49,580 bases of DNA from Microcoleus vaginatus WJT46-NPBG5 (lineage in GTDB: Bacteria; Cyanobacteriota; Cyanobacteriia; Cyanobacteriales; Oscillatoriaceae). The stretch spans positions 1 through 49,580 of the forward strand of contig JAHHHM010000035.1 of assembly GCA_019359355.1 (NCBI GenBank). The letters run 5' to 3'. Shown piece after piece: positions 20,158-29,434 of the stretch. Both the position numbers and the translations under genes were made by a program. The notes below the pieces were generated by a model. That model worked only from the letters and a program-made list of their open reading frames with translations. It was not told where the DNA came from and did no database searches. Within the stretch, counting starts at the first letter, position 1. Every line of letters begins with the position of its first letter.

Positions 20158-20290
20158 CCAAGTCGGCATTCACCCAATAATTGCAGAAAATTAGGACGGT
20201 AGAAGCATAACATTCGGAAAGCAATTTATCGGGAATACCGGCAACTTTTCTATCCGAATGCTTTGCCCTTAAATCCAATATTGTGACTTC

Positions 20291-20314
20291 ACCTACCCGA
20301 CGAAGCGGGCAGGT
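20291..20314 (+). terminator. Hairpin between convergent genes, possible terminator
   Basis: ACCTACCCG (20291-20299) and CGGGCAGGT (20306-20314) pair with one mismatch around a six-base loop, followed by TTTG. It lies between the stops of the acyltransferase and sucrose-phosphatase genes. The T-tract is short, so efficiency is doubtful. A second inverted repeat, CATTCGGA (20211-20218) with TCCGAATG (20253-20260), is nearby. Confidence 0.4.
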
Positions 20315-20344
20315 TTGATTAAGGCTAAGTTTGCCGGCACAATT

Positions 20345-21097
20345 TTACAAAAAGCCAAAGTGATTTAAACCTTCTAAAATGCCACCGGCACAAGAAGCTT
20401 TTGCCAAGTATAAAACCTCTGATGAGTTAGCATCGTACCACCGGCGCAATTCTGACTGGGCATTCCCCACAATAATTCCGCGTTCTTCGCCAACAGCAAA
20501 CAACGCAATATCATTACCAGAATCCCCGCAAACCACGGTTTGTTTGGCATCAATTCCTAACTGCCGGCGGAGAAATTGCATGGCTAAGCCTTTGTCACCG
20601 TGGCGGGGTAAAATATCGAGGTCTTTGCCGCCGCTGTAGATCAGCTTGACATCTAAGCCGCGCTCTTTTAACACAGTTTTTAACTGAGGCAGCACTTCTA
20701 CAGCAGCTTCTTCTGTGAGAAAATAACTGACTTTAAACGGGCGTTGCTCAGGTTGTGGCTGAGGTACAAGATCGGAAAAATGGCTAGTGCCGGCAACCAC
20801 TAAATCCCGATCCCAACCTTGGGAAAGGGTGTTTGCCCAGGCAGGATCGGGCGTATCATCGTTGGAATGGTAGATTTCGGTTCCTACGGATGTGACTAAG
20901 GCATCCGGATCGAGGAGTGATTTTTCCGCTTTTAGTTGCCGGTAGCTGGTGAGCGATCGTCCGGTAGAATAAACGATTTTAGTTCCGTACGCTTGCCGGT
21001 GTTGACTCAGGTGCCGGTTGAGGACTTCTAGCGCGTCGTCATCCCCCACGAGGGTATTGTCTAAATCGGTTACAAATAGAAACGGTGCCACACTCAT
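20345..21097 (-). CDS. Sucrose-6-phosphate phosphatase (HAD superfamily)
   Basis: Hydrolyses sucrose-6F-phosphate to sucrose, the last step of sucrose synthesis, used in cyanobacteria for compatible-solute and carbon-carrier roles. The 250-aa protein starts FLFVTDLDNTLVGDDD, the HAD motif I in the form typical of this family. Motif II is seen in VYSTGRS, the cap region in KVSYFL, and motifs III/IV in KGLAMQFL and VVCGDSGNDIALF. No signal peptide is present. A separate sucrose-phosphate synthase gene is not in the window. Assignment to SPP rather than a generic Cof-type HAD phosphatase rests on the DLDNTLVGDD and SGGKDLDILP motifs. Confidence 0.88.
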   Translation of the reverse strand: MSVAPFLFVTDLDNTLVGDDDALEVLNRHLSQHRQAYGTKIVYSTGRSLTSYRQLKAEKSLLDPDALVTSVGTEIYHSNDDTPDPAWANTLSQGWDRDLVVAGTSHFSDLVPQPQPEQRPFKVSYFLTEEAAVEVLPQLKTVLKERGLDVKLIYSGGKDLDILPRHGDKGLAMQFLRRQLGIDAKQTVVCGDSGNDIALFAVGEERGIIVGNAQSELRRWYDANSSEVLYLAKASCAGGILEGLNHFGFL

Positions 21098-21196
21098 AAC
21101 AAAATCTACTTCTTAGGAATCAACTCAACCTTATATGTTATGGCTCATTGGTTGCCGGCTTCGCACACTAACATCTAACAACCTAAAATCGCTGCT

Positions 21197-21928
21197 TTAA
21201 CCCTCTAAGTTTTGAATATCCTTGATAATTTTGCGGTAGGCTGTCATGTGCCGGTGTTTCAAAAACAGATTGGCGGCGTGTTGCAAATCTGTAAGGGCTT
21301 TTTGCTTGGCTCCCAAATCGCAGTAGGTGAAAGCCCGATTGTAGTAAGCTTTGGCATAGTCTGGATTGACTCGAATCGCTTGGCTGTAGTCTTCAATAGC
21401 TGCCAGATATTTTCCCAGCAGACGACGAGCCAGCCCCCGGTTGTAGTAGGCTTTGGCATAGTAGGGATTGAGATGCAAAGCCTTGTCGTAATCTTCAATC
21501 GCACGTTGAGCGTCTCCTGATTCACGGCGGGCATTGCCCCGGTTATTGTAGGCTTCTGCAAAGTAGGGATTGAGCCGCAGCACTTCAGTGTAATCTTCGA
21601 TAGCGCCTTCATTCTCTCCAAGTTCACGCTGGGCGTTTCCTCGTTTGAAGAAAGCATCGGCACAGTCTGGAGAAATCTGCAAAACTTCGGTGTAATCTTC
21701 AATGGCACCGTGAGGATCTCTCAGTTTGCGGCGGATATTGCCCCGATCAAAGTAGGCGGGAGCAAAATCAGGATGCAACTGCAATTCCTGATTCCAGTCC
21801 TCAATTGCTCCTCTGTAATCTCCTTGCTGAGCCTTTTTTACTCCCCGGTAATAGAAAAAGTGACTGTAAATTTCCACAGCGTCATCTGAGCTATGAGGGT
21901 TTTTGGCAGTAGATGGCAGGTACATCAT
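21197..21928 (-). CDS. TPR-repeat protein
   Basis: 243 residues made almost entirely of six tetratricopeptide repeats of 34 residues (for example AEAYNNRGNARRESGDAQRA, then IEDYDKALHLNP). TPRs form a helical scaffold that binds partner proteins. No signal peptide, membrane segment or catalytic domain is present. The start is the ATG at 21928; a second ATG follows immediately. It is followed at 22494 by another TPR gene on the same strand, separated by 565 bases, so they are probably separate units. No specific role can be given. Confidence 0.85.
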   Translation of the reverse strand: MMYLPSTAKNPHSSDDAVEIYSHFFYYRGVKKAQQGDYRGAIEDWNQELQLHPDFAPAYFDRGNIRRKLRDPHGAIEDYTEVLQISPDCADAFFKRGNAQRELGENEGAIEDYTEVLRLNPYFAEAYNNRGNARRESGDAQRAIEDYDKALHLNPYYAKAYYNRGLARRLLGKYLAAIEDYSQAIRVNPDYAKAYYNRAFTYCDLGAKQKALTDLQHAANLFLKHRHMTAYRKIIKDIQNLEG

Positions 21929-22493
21929 TTAATGGGAATGGGTTCCATCTGGGGGGCAGCGCACCGGCAGCCCATACTGCCAACATTTTGATAACTCTTG
22001 CTGGAGGAACGATATTTTTGCCAAACTGAGATGCTCCCTGAGTTAGGGCGGTACTTTAATCAATTTTACGCAGCACTCAGGCTAATCCTGTGAAAATCAC
22101 GATTTGTTGCCGGTTATCGGTGAATTTACGGAGTTATAAAGGTTTTTCGCTCGTGAGACGCCTGCCGGTGGTAACTCTAGCCGTCTTAAATGGTTTGTCA
22201 ACGCTAATCATCCTAGTTTCTCTAAAAAATTGGCATTCTCACCCTCACAATGTTTACAATGCCGGCTTTTAGATAAATGTAAAAAGTGCTACAGTTACTT
22301 AGAGAAACAATCTAGCAGTGTTTCTGCGCTTCGTAGATTTTTTCAGGGTGGCATCTACTTTCTCTTCAATGATGCCGGTATTTTTAAGTGTTTGAAGCAA
22401 GCTACAGATTTTTTTAATTGTCAATAGAGATTATTACCTAATTGAATGAGTGATGGCTCTCTCGATGCGGGGTGTGGCAACTGCTGCATGATT
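21929..22493. other. Intergenic region between two TPR genes, no supported gene
   Basis: The region has 565 bases with two small plus-strand open frames (about 22090-22272 and 22230-22427). Neither has a recognisable product or a clear ribosome-binding site, and they overlap each other. I see no RNA gene or convincing hairpin. Confidence 0.5.
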
Positions 22494-23744
22494 TTACTGC
22501 CGGCGATCACGCTCTAAGTCATAAATTACTTTTTCCCAATACCAATTCTCTGATTTACCGGGATTTTTCTGCCTCGTCTGTTCAATTAATCGCTCAGCCG
22601 CACTTCGATTACCATTTAAAAGGTTAATGAGTTTCCTTTCTAGTTTAAGATTTGGTAAGCTTCTCTGATTTTCTCTATCTGCGTTTTTAGGAGAAGTTGT
22701 TGAATTGGGAGAGGCTGAAGAAGTCTTTGCCGGCTGTGAATCAATTTCCCCTGCCTCTATTGCCGGTAAATTCTTCATCGCTTGGTTATAATTGACCATA
22801 TCTCCCTGTTCAAAGAATAAATTTGCTGCTTTTTGATAATCTGCTAAAGCTTTTTGTTTATCATCTAGCGAACGGCGTTTCTCTCCAAGCTCAGAGTAAG
22901 TCACGGCTCGGTTATAATAAGCTTGAGCATCATTGGGTTTGAGTTGTAGCGCTTGCGTGAAATCTTGAATAGCTGGCTGGTAAAAGCCGAGTTTCCGGTA
23001 AACATTGCCTCGGCTAATATAAGCTTCTGCATAGCTACTATTAATCTGTAAGGCTTGAGTAAAATCTGCCTTTGCTCCCTGATTTTCGCCAAGTTTAAAA
23101 CGAGCTATTCCTCGATAGTAGTAAGCTGTGTAATGCTGACTATCGAGATGTACAACTTGAGTAAAATCTTCAATAGCTCCCTTATAATTGCCTATTTTTG
23201 CGTTGTATAATCCTTGATTAAGAAATTCTTCAGCAGCTTGAGAGGAACCGTTTTCACGATCTGGGCGATTTTGCTGTTGCTGTAACTGTTTAAAAGTGCT
23301 GAGTGCTTGCCGATAATTAGCCCGATCTTTTTGCTCAAAAAATAGTTTAGCAGCTTTCCGATAATCCTCAATTGCTCCCTGCATATCGTCTATATCAGTC
23401 CGAATCTTTCCCCGATTTATGTAAACACCGGCATCATTAGGATTTATCCTTATCGCCTGATTAAAATCCTCAATCGCTGCCGGCTGCTGTCCTAATTTAG
23501 CTCGTGCAATTCCCCGCTTGATGTAAGCTTCTACTAAATTGGAATTGACACGCAATGCCTGATTAAAAGCTTCAATTGCTCCCGCACAGTCTCCTCGCTT
23601 AGCCTTAGTGATTCCCTGGTTGTAATATTGAATTCCAGGCGTTTTTCGCGAGCCGGCGCGGTAATATGCAAAAATCAGTCCCAGGATGAGTGTACTCAGC
23701 GCAATGCTTATCCCTATGATGATGAGCGTCGTCTGTGTAACCAT
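22494..23744 (-). CDS. Membrane-anchored TPR protein
   Basis: 416 residues. A single N-terminal hydrophobic segment (about residues 7-27, LIIIGISIALSTLILGLIFA) likely anchors it in a membrane. It is followed by two groups of TPRs (about residues 37-150 and 170-330), linked by a Gln-rich spacer. Next come a Ser/Pro-rich linker (TSSASPNSTTSPKN) and a basic helical C-terminus of about 45 residues (LINLLNGNRSAAERLI, WYWEKVIYDLERDRR). That C-terminal block looks like a separate small conserved module, but I cannot name it. The TPRs resemble those of the neighbour at 21197, suggesting related scaffolds. The function is unknown. Confidence 0.82.
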   Translation of the reverse strand: MVTQTTLIIIGISIALSTLILGLIFAYYRAGSRKTPGIQYYNQGITKAKRGDCAGAIEAFNQALRVNSNLVEAYIKRGIARAKLGQQPAAIEDFNQAIRINPNDAGVYINRGKIRTDIDDMQGAIEDYRKAAKLFFEQKDRANYRQALSTFKQLQQQQNRPDRENGSSQAAEEFLNQGLYNAKIGNYKGAIEDFTQVVHLDSQHYTAYYYRGIARFKLGENQGAKADFTQALQINSSYAEAYISRGNVYRKLGFYQPAIQDFTQALQLKPNDAQAYYNRAVTYSELGEKRRSLDDKQKALADYQKAANLFFEQGDMVNYNQAMKNLPAIEAGEIDSQPAKTSSASPNSTTSPKNADRENQRSLPNLKLERKLINLLNGNRSAAERLIEQTRQKNPGKSENWYWEKVIYDLERDRRQ

Positions 23745-23961
23745 AGCAAGCTGGTAAATATCTACTCACAAGGGTGGCATTCCTCACGCCGGCAGAAGCA
23801 TGGCCCAATTAACATCGTTCTATGAGTCTCATTAAAATTTTACCAGCCTTTATTAAAATTAAACCGCTTGCAAAAATTCACCGCCCCGAAATTTATTTAT
23901 AAGCTCAACCCGTAACTTATCTGCCTTAAAAAAAAATCTATTGGTTAACTAGCTTTACTCA

Positions 23962-25290
23962 ATGAAATCCTTGCTAAAACAAAAACTTTTCTCGTGGATA
24001 CCTCAGCTAAAACGCCAAGTTTGGATTTTAGTAGCCGGTCGATTACTATCAGGAATTGGCACCGGCTTTACCTTATTTTACGCACCCATTTTTTTTGCAG
24101 ATCGGGTTGGTTTAACCAAAACTGCTGTGGGAATAGCCTTAGGCAGCGCATCAGTTTCTGGCATTTTCGGGCGCATTTTTAGCGGTTCTTGGGCAGACTC
24201 ACCGGCATGGGGACGCCGACGCACACTTTTACTCTCGTGTTTAATATGTGCCGGCGCATCATTCGTCCTAGCCTCTGCGAATAATTTCCCCGTCTTAGTT
24301 GCCGGTAACTTGCTTTTAGGTTTCGGTGTTGGTTTATACTGGCCGGCAACCGAAGCAATTATTGCAGATTTAACCAATGCCGAAACCCGTCATGAAGCTT
24401 ATGCCATAACCCGGCTAGGAGACAGTCTCGGTTTGCAATTTGGCGTAGTTTTCGGAGGCGCTTTGATCGCACTCACCGGCGCTTACCGGCTGCTATTTGT
24501 AATCGATGGCATTTCATTTCTAGTCTTCTTTGGCGTCATTTGGGTAGCTATCTCAGAAACTTATCAGCCGGCAGCAAAACCCGCTACTCAAACCCCAAAC
24601 TCCCCTACCCCGCGACTAGAATCCACGAACACGAATAAAAAAACAAAATCCAGGCAATTTCTCAATAATGGCTGGAAGATAGCACTGCAAGATCGAACGC
24701 TTCTCGTCTACGTCCTCGTTAACATTTTATTTACCACGTATATCGCCCAAATTCAATCCACAGCGCCCCTTTATTTTAGTAATTTTGTATCCGTTAAAGA
24801 CAGCAATCAAGGATTTTCAACGGCAACGATTAGCGCCCTGTTTACCTGGCACATTGCCCTTTTAATTGTGTGCCAGATGCCGGTCGCCCGGTTCTTAAGG
24901 CGCTTTAGTCATCCCCAGACATTAATCTATTCAGCATTGCTGTGGGCAATCGGATTTACCCTGATCGGGATCACCGGCATCACCACAACTTACCCCATCG
25001 GTTGGGCAATGCTAGCACTAGCTGTCTTGGCGATCGCTACCGTCGCTTACACCCCCGCCGCCTCCTCCCTCGTTGTCGATTTAGCCCCCAAAACTTTGCG
25101 CGGCGTTTACCTGTCTATCAACTCCCTCTGCTGGGCAGTCGGCTACATGATTGGCCCTCCCTTGGGCGGCTGGGCGCTAGATCTACCAAGACCATTTGCT
25201 GATGGTTTGTGGGTGGCTTTAGCCCTGAGTGTCAGCCTGACTATTTTTATTTTGCAGTATCTCGACCGGCTTGTTCCTCAAAGAAACTAA
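23962..25290 (+). CDS. Major facilitator superfamily transporter
   Basis: A 442-aa polytopic inner-membrane protein with about 12 predicted hydrophobic helices in two halves. The MFS signature between helices 2 and 3 is seen as GRIFSGSWADSPAWGRRRTL. The halves are joined by a hydrophilic Pro/Thr/Lys-rich loop (about residues 198-225). The pattern fits a drug- or metabolite-efflux type MFS, but the substrate cannot be read from the sequence. It is divergent from the TPR gene at 22494 and convergent with hisIE. Confidence 0.9.
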   Translation: MKSLLKQKLFSWIPQLKRQVWILVAGRLLSGIGTGFTLFYAPIFFADRVGLTKTAVGIALGSASVSGIFGRIFSGSWADSPAWGRRRTLLLSCLICAGASFVLASANNFPVLVAGNLLLGFGVGLYWPATEAIIADLTNAETRHEAYAITRLGDSLGLQFGVVFGGALIALTGAYRLLFVIDGISFLVFFGVIWVAISETYQPAAKPATQTPNSPTPRLESTNTNKKTKSRQFLNNGWKIALQDRTLLVYVLVNILFTTYIAQIQSTAPLYFSNFVSVKDSNQGFSTATISALFTWHIALLIVCQMPVARFLRRFSHPQTLIYSALLWAIGFTLIGITGITTTYPIGWAMLALAVLAIATVAYTPAASSLVVDLAPKTLRGVYLSINSLCWAVGYMIGPPLGGWALDLPRPFADGLWVALALSVSLTIFILQYLDRLVPQRN

Positions 25291-25300
25291 TCCTTGGGGT

Positions 25301-25335
25301 CAATTTTTTGTAAGAAATCAAATTCTTATAAATTG
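25301..25335. terminator. AT-rich hairpin between MFS gene and hisIE, possible bidirectional terminator
   Basis: TAAGAA (25311-25316) pairs with TTCTTA (25323-25328). The flanking CAATTT (25301-25306) and AAATTG (25330-25335) also pair, with an unpaired bulge between. It lies just after the MFS stop and before the hisIE stop. The stem is AT-rich and weak. Confidence 0.35.
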
Positions 25336-25358
25336 CCAATTCCCGCGCTATTTCTTAG

Positions 25359-26009
25359 CTAGCGCCGGCGTTCTTGCAATTTCTGATAAACAGCTCGCAA
25401 ATCAACTTGATGGTTCGCCAGAGCAACCAATGTGTGGTAAAATAAATCCGCGACTTCGCCGGCGATTGCATCTGGATCGTCATCCTTACAAGCCATCACC
25501 ACTTCAGCCGATTCTTCCCCAATTTTTTTGAGAATCTTGTTATCACCGCCGGCAAACAACGTTGCGGTGTAAGACCCTTCAACAGGATGATCTCGTCGGT
25601 TGCAAATTACCTCAAAAACCTGAGACAACATATCAGCCGGCGGCGCTACAATTTGCCCGTCTACTTGATGAAAACAGCTACGTTCACCTGTATGGCAAGC
25701 AATATCCCCCATTTGCTCAGCGCTGATCAGCAACGCATCACTATCGCAGTCATAACGAAGTGAGCGCACCTTCTGAATGTGTCCCGAAGTTGCGCCTTTA
25801 TGCCATAATTCCGCACGCGACCGGCTCCAGAACCAAGTCTCTCCAGTTTCCAGGGTTTTTTGCAGAGATTCCCGATTCATCCAAGCCATCATCAACACCG
25901 TGCCATCAAGATAATCTTGCACAATTGCCGGCACCAGTCCCTGTTCGTTGTAGCGAATTTTTTCGACAGGGATAGATTGGGATAAGCGCGTCACTTCAGG
26001 AGTAGGCAT
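25359..26009 (-). CDS. hisIE: Bifunctional phosphoribosyl-AMP cyclohydrolase / phosphoribosyl-ATP pyrophosphatase
   Basis: Catalyses the second and third steps of histidine biosynthesis (PR-ATP to PR-AMP, then ring opening). The N-terminal HisI domain (about residues 1-120) shows [35 protein letters not shown] and the metal-binding Cys residues in DCDSDALL and CHTGERSCF. The C-terminal HisE domain (about 125-216) shows the pyrophosphohydrolase helices [16 protein letters not shown] and [11 protein letters not shown]. The 216-aa length is typical of the fused form. It is monocistronic and not next to other his genes; hisZ lies 4 kb away in the same orientation. Confidence 0.96.
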   Translation of the reverse strand: MPTPEVTRLSQSIPVEKIRYNEQGLVPAIVQDYLDGTVLMMAWMNRESLQKTLETGETWFWSRSRAELWHKGATSGHIQKVRSLRYDCDSDALLISAEQMGDIACHTGERSCFHQVDGQIVAPPADMLSQVFEVICNRRDHPVEGSYTATLFAGGDNKILKKIGEESAEVVMACKDDDPDAIAGEVADLFYHTLVALANHQVDLRAVYQKLQERRR

Positions 26010-26353
26010 AAATTGATTGTAGGTTTAGTGCCAATAAACACGGGTTCAAACGATACAGAAAACTTCGGGGCGCGTTTGTACTTAAAGATTCCCGGCCACC
26101 GGACAACTTATTCTACTATACTTAGACCCACTCAAGATATGTAAAGAATATTTAAAATTTAAAACAGGAAAGTTGATTATAAAATAAAACAATTCTGCAA
26201 AAATGTAACGGGAATGAAAGCGGGTTTCTCGTGCCGGCGCAACCCCAAGCCATCATTCATCAAGCCTGTGACTTTGCGTTTAATAAAACAAAACCGTAGG
26301 GTGGACAGCGCCGTCTGCCCTATATTAAACAATACTGATAGAGGAGAGAAACT
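26010..26353. promoter_or_regulatory. Divergent upstream region of hisIE and hemL
   Basis: 344 bases upstream of both genes, with no open frame. It contains an AT-rich segment with TATAAAATAAAA (about 26180) that could hold a hemL promoter, and an imperfect palindrome at 26297-26322. GAGGAGAG (26341-26348) is the likely ribosome-binding site for the TTG start of hemL. Confidence 0.4.
26297..26322. repeat. TAGGGTGGACAGC imperfect palindrome upstream of hemL
   Basis: TAGGGTGGACAGC (26297-26309) is followed directly by GCCGTCTGCCCTA (26310-26322), which is its reverse complement with three differences. It resembles the TAGGGTGGGCA-type dispersed palindromes found between cyanobacterial genes. 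In RNA it would fold as a tight hairpin 31 bases before the hemL start. A regulatory role is possible but not shown. Confidence 0.55.
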
Positions 26354-27652
26354 TTGATTACCACAAGCCTGAACACCACCAAATCAGAAGAAATTTTTGC
26401 AGCCGCCCAGAAGCTCATGCCAGGGGGCGTTAGTTCCCCAGTCCGTGCCTTCAAATCTGTCGGAGGTCAACCCATCGTCTTTGATCGGGTAAAAGGTGCT
26501 TATGTCTGGGACGTTGACGGCAACCAATATATCGACTACGTCGGCACCTGGGGACCGGCAATTTGCGGTCACGCCCATCCAGAAGTGATCAGCGCCCTGC
26601 ACGACGCCCTCGAAAAAGGCACAAGCTTTGGTGCCCCCTCCGTGCTAGAAAACGTACTGGCAGAAATGGTCATTGATGCCGTTCCTAGTATTGAAATGGT
26701 GCGCTTTGTCAACTCCGGGACAGAAGCGTGTATGTCTGTGCTGCGCTTGATGCGGGCTTTTACCAGCCGCGACAAAATTATTAAATTTGAAGGCTGCTAC
26801 CACGGACACGCCGATATGTTCTTGGTCAAAGCCGGCTCCGGGGTGGCCACCCTCGGCTTACCCGACTCTCCGGGCGTCCCCAAATCTGCAACCAACACCA
26901 CCCTCACAGCGCCCTTTAACGACTTAGAAGCCGTTAAAGCCTTATTTGCGGAAAACCCAGATGAAATTGCCGGCGTCATCCTAGAACCCGTCGTCGGGAA
27001 TGCCGGCTTCATTGTCCCCGATGCCGGCTTTTTAGAAGGATTGCGCGAAATTACCCAAGAAAATGGCGCATTGCTCGTCTTTGACGAAGTCATGACCGGC
27101 TTCAGAATCGCCTACGGCGGTGCTCAAGAAAAATTCGGCGTCACCCCCGACTTAACTACCCTCGGTAAAATCATCGGCGGTGGCTTACCCGTTGGTGCTT
27201 ATGGTGGACGCAAAGATATCATGTCAATGGTCGCGCCGGCAGGGCCGATGTATCAAGCCGGCACCCTTTCCGGCAACCCCCTCGCCATGACAGCCGGTAT
27301 CAAAACCTTAGAATTGCTGCAAAAACCCGGCACCTACGAACAGCTAGACAAAATCACCAAAAAACTCGCAGATGGCTTAGTCCAAATCGCCCGCGAAACC
27401 GGCCATGCCGCCTGCGGAGGACAAATCAGCGCCATGTTTGGCTTATTCTTCACAGCCGGGCCGGTGCACAGCTACGAAGACGCCAAAAAGTCAGATTCAG
27501 GCAAATTCAGCCGATTTCATCGCGGAATGCTCGAACACGGCATTTACCTCGCACCTTCTCAATATGAAGCTGGATTCACCTCCCTCGCCCATACAGAAGA
27601 CGACATTAACCGCACCCTAGCAGCAGCACGGGAAGTCATGTCCAGCCTGTAA
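26354..27652 (+). CDS. hemL: Glutamate-1-semialdehyde 2,1-aminomutase
   Basis: A PLP enzyme converting glutamate-1-semialdehyde to 5-aminolevulinate, the precursor of haem, chlorophyll and bilins. The 432-aa protein shows [14 protein letters not shown] near the N-terminus, the substrate-gating region [16 protein letters not shown], the cofactor-binding DEVMTGFR and the PLP Schiff-base lysine K272 in [12 protein letters not shown]. The start is TTG at 26354, supported by GAGGAGAG six bases upstream and by an N-terminus ([12 protein letters not shown]) like that of other cyanobacterial enzymes. It ends at a strong inverted repeat shared with the convergent neighbour. Confidence 0.97.
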   Translation: MITTSLNTTKSEEIFAAAQKLMPGGVSSPVRAFKSVGGQPIVFDRVKGAYVWDVDGNQYIDYVGTWGPAICGHAHPEVISALHDALEKGTSFGAPSVLENVLAEMVIDAVPSIEMVRFVNSGTEACMSVLRLMRAFTSRDKIIKFEGCYHGHADMFLVKAGSGVATLGLPDSPGVPKSATNTTLTAPFNDLEAVKALFAENPDEIAGVILEPVVGNAGFIVPDAGFLEGLREITQENGALLVFDEVMTGFRIAYGGAQEKFGVTPDLTTLGKIIGGGLPVGAYGGRKDIMSMVAPAGPMYQAGTLSGNPLAMTAGIKTLELLQKPGTYEQLDKITKKLADGLVQIARETGHAACGGQISAMFGLFFTAGPVHSYEDAKKSDSGKFSRFHRGMLEHGIYLAPSQYEAGFTSLAHTEDDINRTLAAAREVMSSL

Positions 27653-27662
27653 CATCAGTTTT

Positions 27663-27724
27663 AGCCGGGATTAGGAGATTAGGGAATTAAGAATTTTCTT
27701 TTGTCTAATCTTTTAATCCCGGCT
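27663..27724. terminator. Long inverted repeat, bidirectional terminator between hemL and the convergent gene
   Basis: The arms are 27663-27682 and 27705-27724, 20 bases each and 18 of 20 complementary (AGCCGGGATTA at the outer end), with a 22-base AT-rich loop. They lie between the stop of hemL and the stop of the convergent exported-protein gene. The arms are long for a simple terminator; a degenerate mobile palindrome is the alternative. Confidence 0.65.
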
Positions 27725-27738
27725 TCTGTTGCTGACAG

Positions 27739-28188
27739 TTATCGGCTCACATTAACCCTATATTTCATCTGAAAAGTCCGAAAATCTCCCGCAGCCTTAG
27801 CAGAACCGCTGAATTCTAACTCATAAGAACCGGCCTTGGGAAACACAACGTCAGCACCCGGAATTCCCTTATATCGTTCAGCATTAATACTCTTTAAAAC
27901 CGGCATCATTAACGGTTTAGCATTAGCAGCACGCGGCAACGAATAGATAGCTAACTGACAATCGCACTTCTCTAACGGTATTGTTGCGCCGCCCTTGCGA
28001 GTTAGGGCAAACCAAACCTTAGCCCGCTCTCCTGCTTTCGGGTTATGATTCGGTTCCAAATGAAAAGTTGCAGCCACATCCCCAGAAATTTCCACATTAT
28101 GTGCCAAAATCGGCATAACGAGAGCCGGTGTCGCAGAACACAGCAGTAAACCCACTAGAAATTGACTAGCGTTGAGACGGTGGTACAT
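27739..28188 (-). CDS. Small exported protein, partner of the SafE/ferric-reductase-like gene
   Basis: 149 aa with an N-terminal signal sequence (FLVGLLLCSATPALVMPILA, cleavage probably near residue 29). The mature protein looks like one beta-sandwich domain. It carries HNVEISGDVAATFHLEPNHNP, which includes possible metal-ligand His residues, a CDC motif (KCDCQLAIY), and GIPGADVVFPKAGSYELEFSG, which resembles YtkA/FixH-like periplasmic domains. Its start overlaps the end of the upstream gene by 23 bases, so the two are co-transcribed. Metal or redox handling at the cell envelope is a reasonable inference; the family is not certain. Confidence 0.75.
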   Translation of the reverse strand: MYHRLNASQFLVGLLLCSATPALVMPILAHNVEISGDVAATFHLEPNHNPKAGERAKVWFALTRKGGATIPLEKCDCQLAIYSLPRAANAKPLMMPVLKSINAERYKGIPGADVVFPKAGSYELEFSGSAKAAGDFRTFQMKYRVNVSR

Positions 28189-29389
28189 AAAATCTTTCTA
28201 AAAACAGAAGTGACCAAAACAGGCGCAACCGCACCAGCAATACAGCCAGTGTCATTGCTCCCAGTAAAGCTGCATTCAGTTTACTCTCCCCAGTCCATTC
28301 CAACGCCCCCAAGTAATGAGAACCCAGCAGCACAGCATGACCGGCACACAACACAAACGCCGGCACACTTAACAGATGCAGCAGTCGCCAACGTGTTCCC
28401 AAGTAACTCAGAGCACGGTCAAAACTGGTGAGGACTAGCGGGATCATCAATACCAGTGCCAAAATGCCGGCCCACATTCCCACTTGATGCTGCTGCAACA
28501 TAAACGAGACGGCCTCAAAATTCCAGTTCAAGGTGTGCGCCATCATGTGAAACGTGTGAGCAACTGATAGCACAAACGCTCCCACACCCATAGCGCGACG
28601 GTAGCGCAGGGGTGCGGGCCACAATCGGCTAATGGGACGGGCAATCAGGGCTAAAAGCAGACATAGCAACGCTGCATGGCCGGTATAATCTACCATTTCA
28701 TCGGTACGCAGCAAAGTGAGAATACCGATAGTAAGAGTTACCCAGCCTCCTAGCTTAAATAGTTGGCTGCGCCGGCTAGCACTTAATCTTGATGCGGAAA
28801 CGCCCACACCGATCATACTGGGCATCGTTCCCAGTCCAAACGCCAACATGGTTGCCGCACCCATCCAGAGGTTGCCGGTTTCGGCGGCTTTAATTTGGGC
28901 GGCATAGAGAAAACCGCAGGGAATCAAACCCCACACCAACCCTAATAATGCCGGCGTCCATAGGCTATTTTGTAAAGAGAGGTTAAGCATTGCTTGGTGA
29001 AGCCGGTTGTGCCAGTTTCCTTCTGCGAGTGGGTGAAACACCGGCAGACGAGGTAACCATTCTGGTTTAATCTGCACCAAGCCAAACCAGATGAGTAAGA
29101 TGCCGGTGAAAATGGCCATCAGCCGGCGCAAATCGCTGCCAATGCCGGCCAATTGTCCGCTAGCAATCACCACAGAACCTAATGCCCCAATGCCGGCACC
29201 GACTAAGGCATAACTAATAATTCGCCCGACGTTTAATAGTAAGTGAAAATAAAATTGTTGCTGCCAGCTAGGCTGAGTTTCTCGCTTGTTTGATAGAGAA
29301 AATGCCACGGTTATCGGGCCACACATTCCCACACAGTGGCCAAAACTGCCAAAAAACCCCAGAGCCATGACTAGAAGCAGGTCTATCAT
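28166..29389 (-). CDS. SafE/DsbD-like membrane protein fused to a ferric-reductase-like domain
   Basis: A 407-aa polytopic membrane protein with roughly 11-12 hydrophobic segments. The N-terminal half (about 1-215) is a SafE/DsbD-type transmembrane module. It has the motif GHCVGMCGP (C19, C23) in helix 1 and GLIPCGFLYAAQ in a pseudo-symmetric helix, both typical of thiol/metal-transfer members. The C-terminal half (about 225-400) has six helices with paired His residues (GHAALL, VAHTFHMMAHTL, LLHLLSVPAFVLCAGHAVLL), like the b-haem-binding ferric-reductase/MsrQ-type domain. The combination suggests electron or copper/thiol transfer across the membrane. The downstream overlapping gene encodes an exported partner. 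Substrate and direction are unknown. Confidence 0.82.
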   Translation of the reverse strand: MIDLLLVMALGFFGSFGHCVGMCGPITVAFSLSNKRETQPSWQQQFYFHLLLNVGRIISYALVGAGIGALGSVVIASGQLAGIGSDLRRLMAIFTGILLIWFGLVQIKPEWLPRLPVFHPLAEGNWHNRLHQAMLNLSLQNSLWTPALLGLVWGLIPCGFLYAAQIKAAETGNLWMGAATMLAFGLGTMPSMIGVGVSASRLSASRRSQLFKLGGWVTLTIGILTLLRTDEMVDYTGHAALLCLLLALIARPISRLWPAPLRYRRAMGVGAFVLSVAHTFHMMAHTLNWNFEAVSFMLQQHQVGMWAGILALVLMIPLVLTSFDRALSYLGTRWRLLHLLSVPAFVLCAGHAVLLGSHYLGALEWTGESKLNAALLGAMTLAVLLVRLRLFWSLLFLERFYVPPSQR

Positions 29390-29434
29390 GATAATTGTTG
29401 CAGCATTATAGAGAAAGCCGGTGGCAAAGTTTTA

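Noticed and set aside
22090-22427. Two small plus-strand open frames between TPR genes
   Set aside because: They overlap each other, lack convincing ribosome-binding sites and show no recognisable domain.
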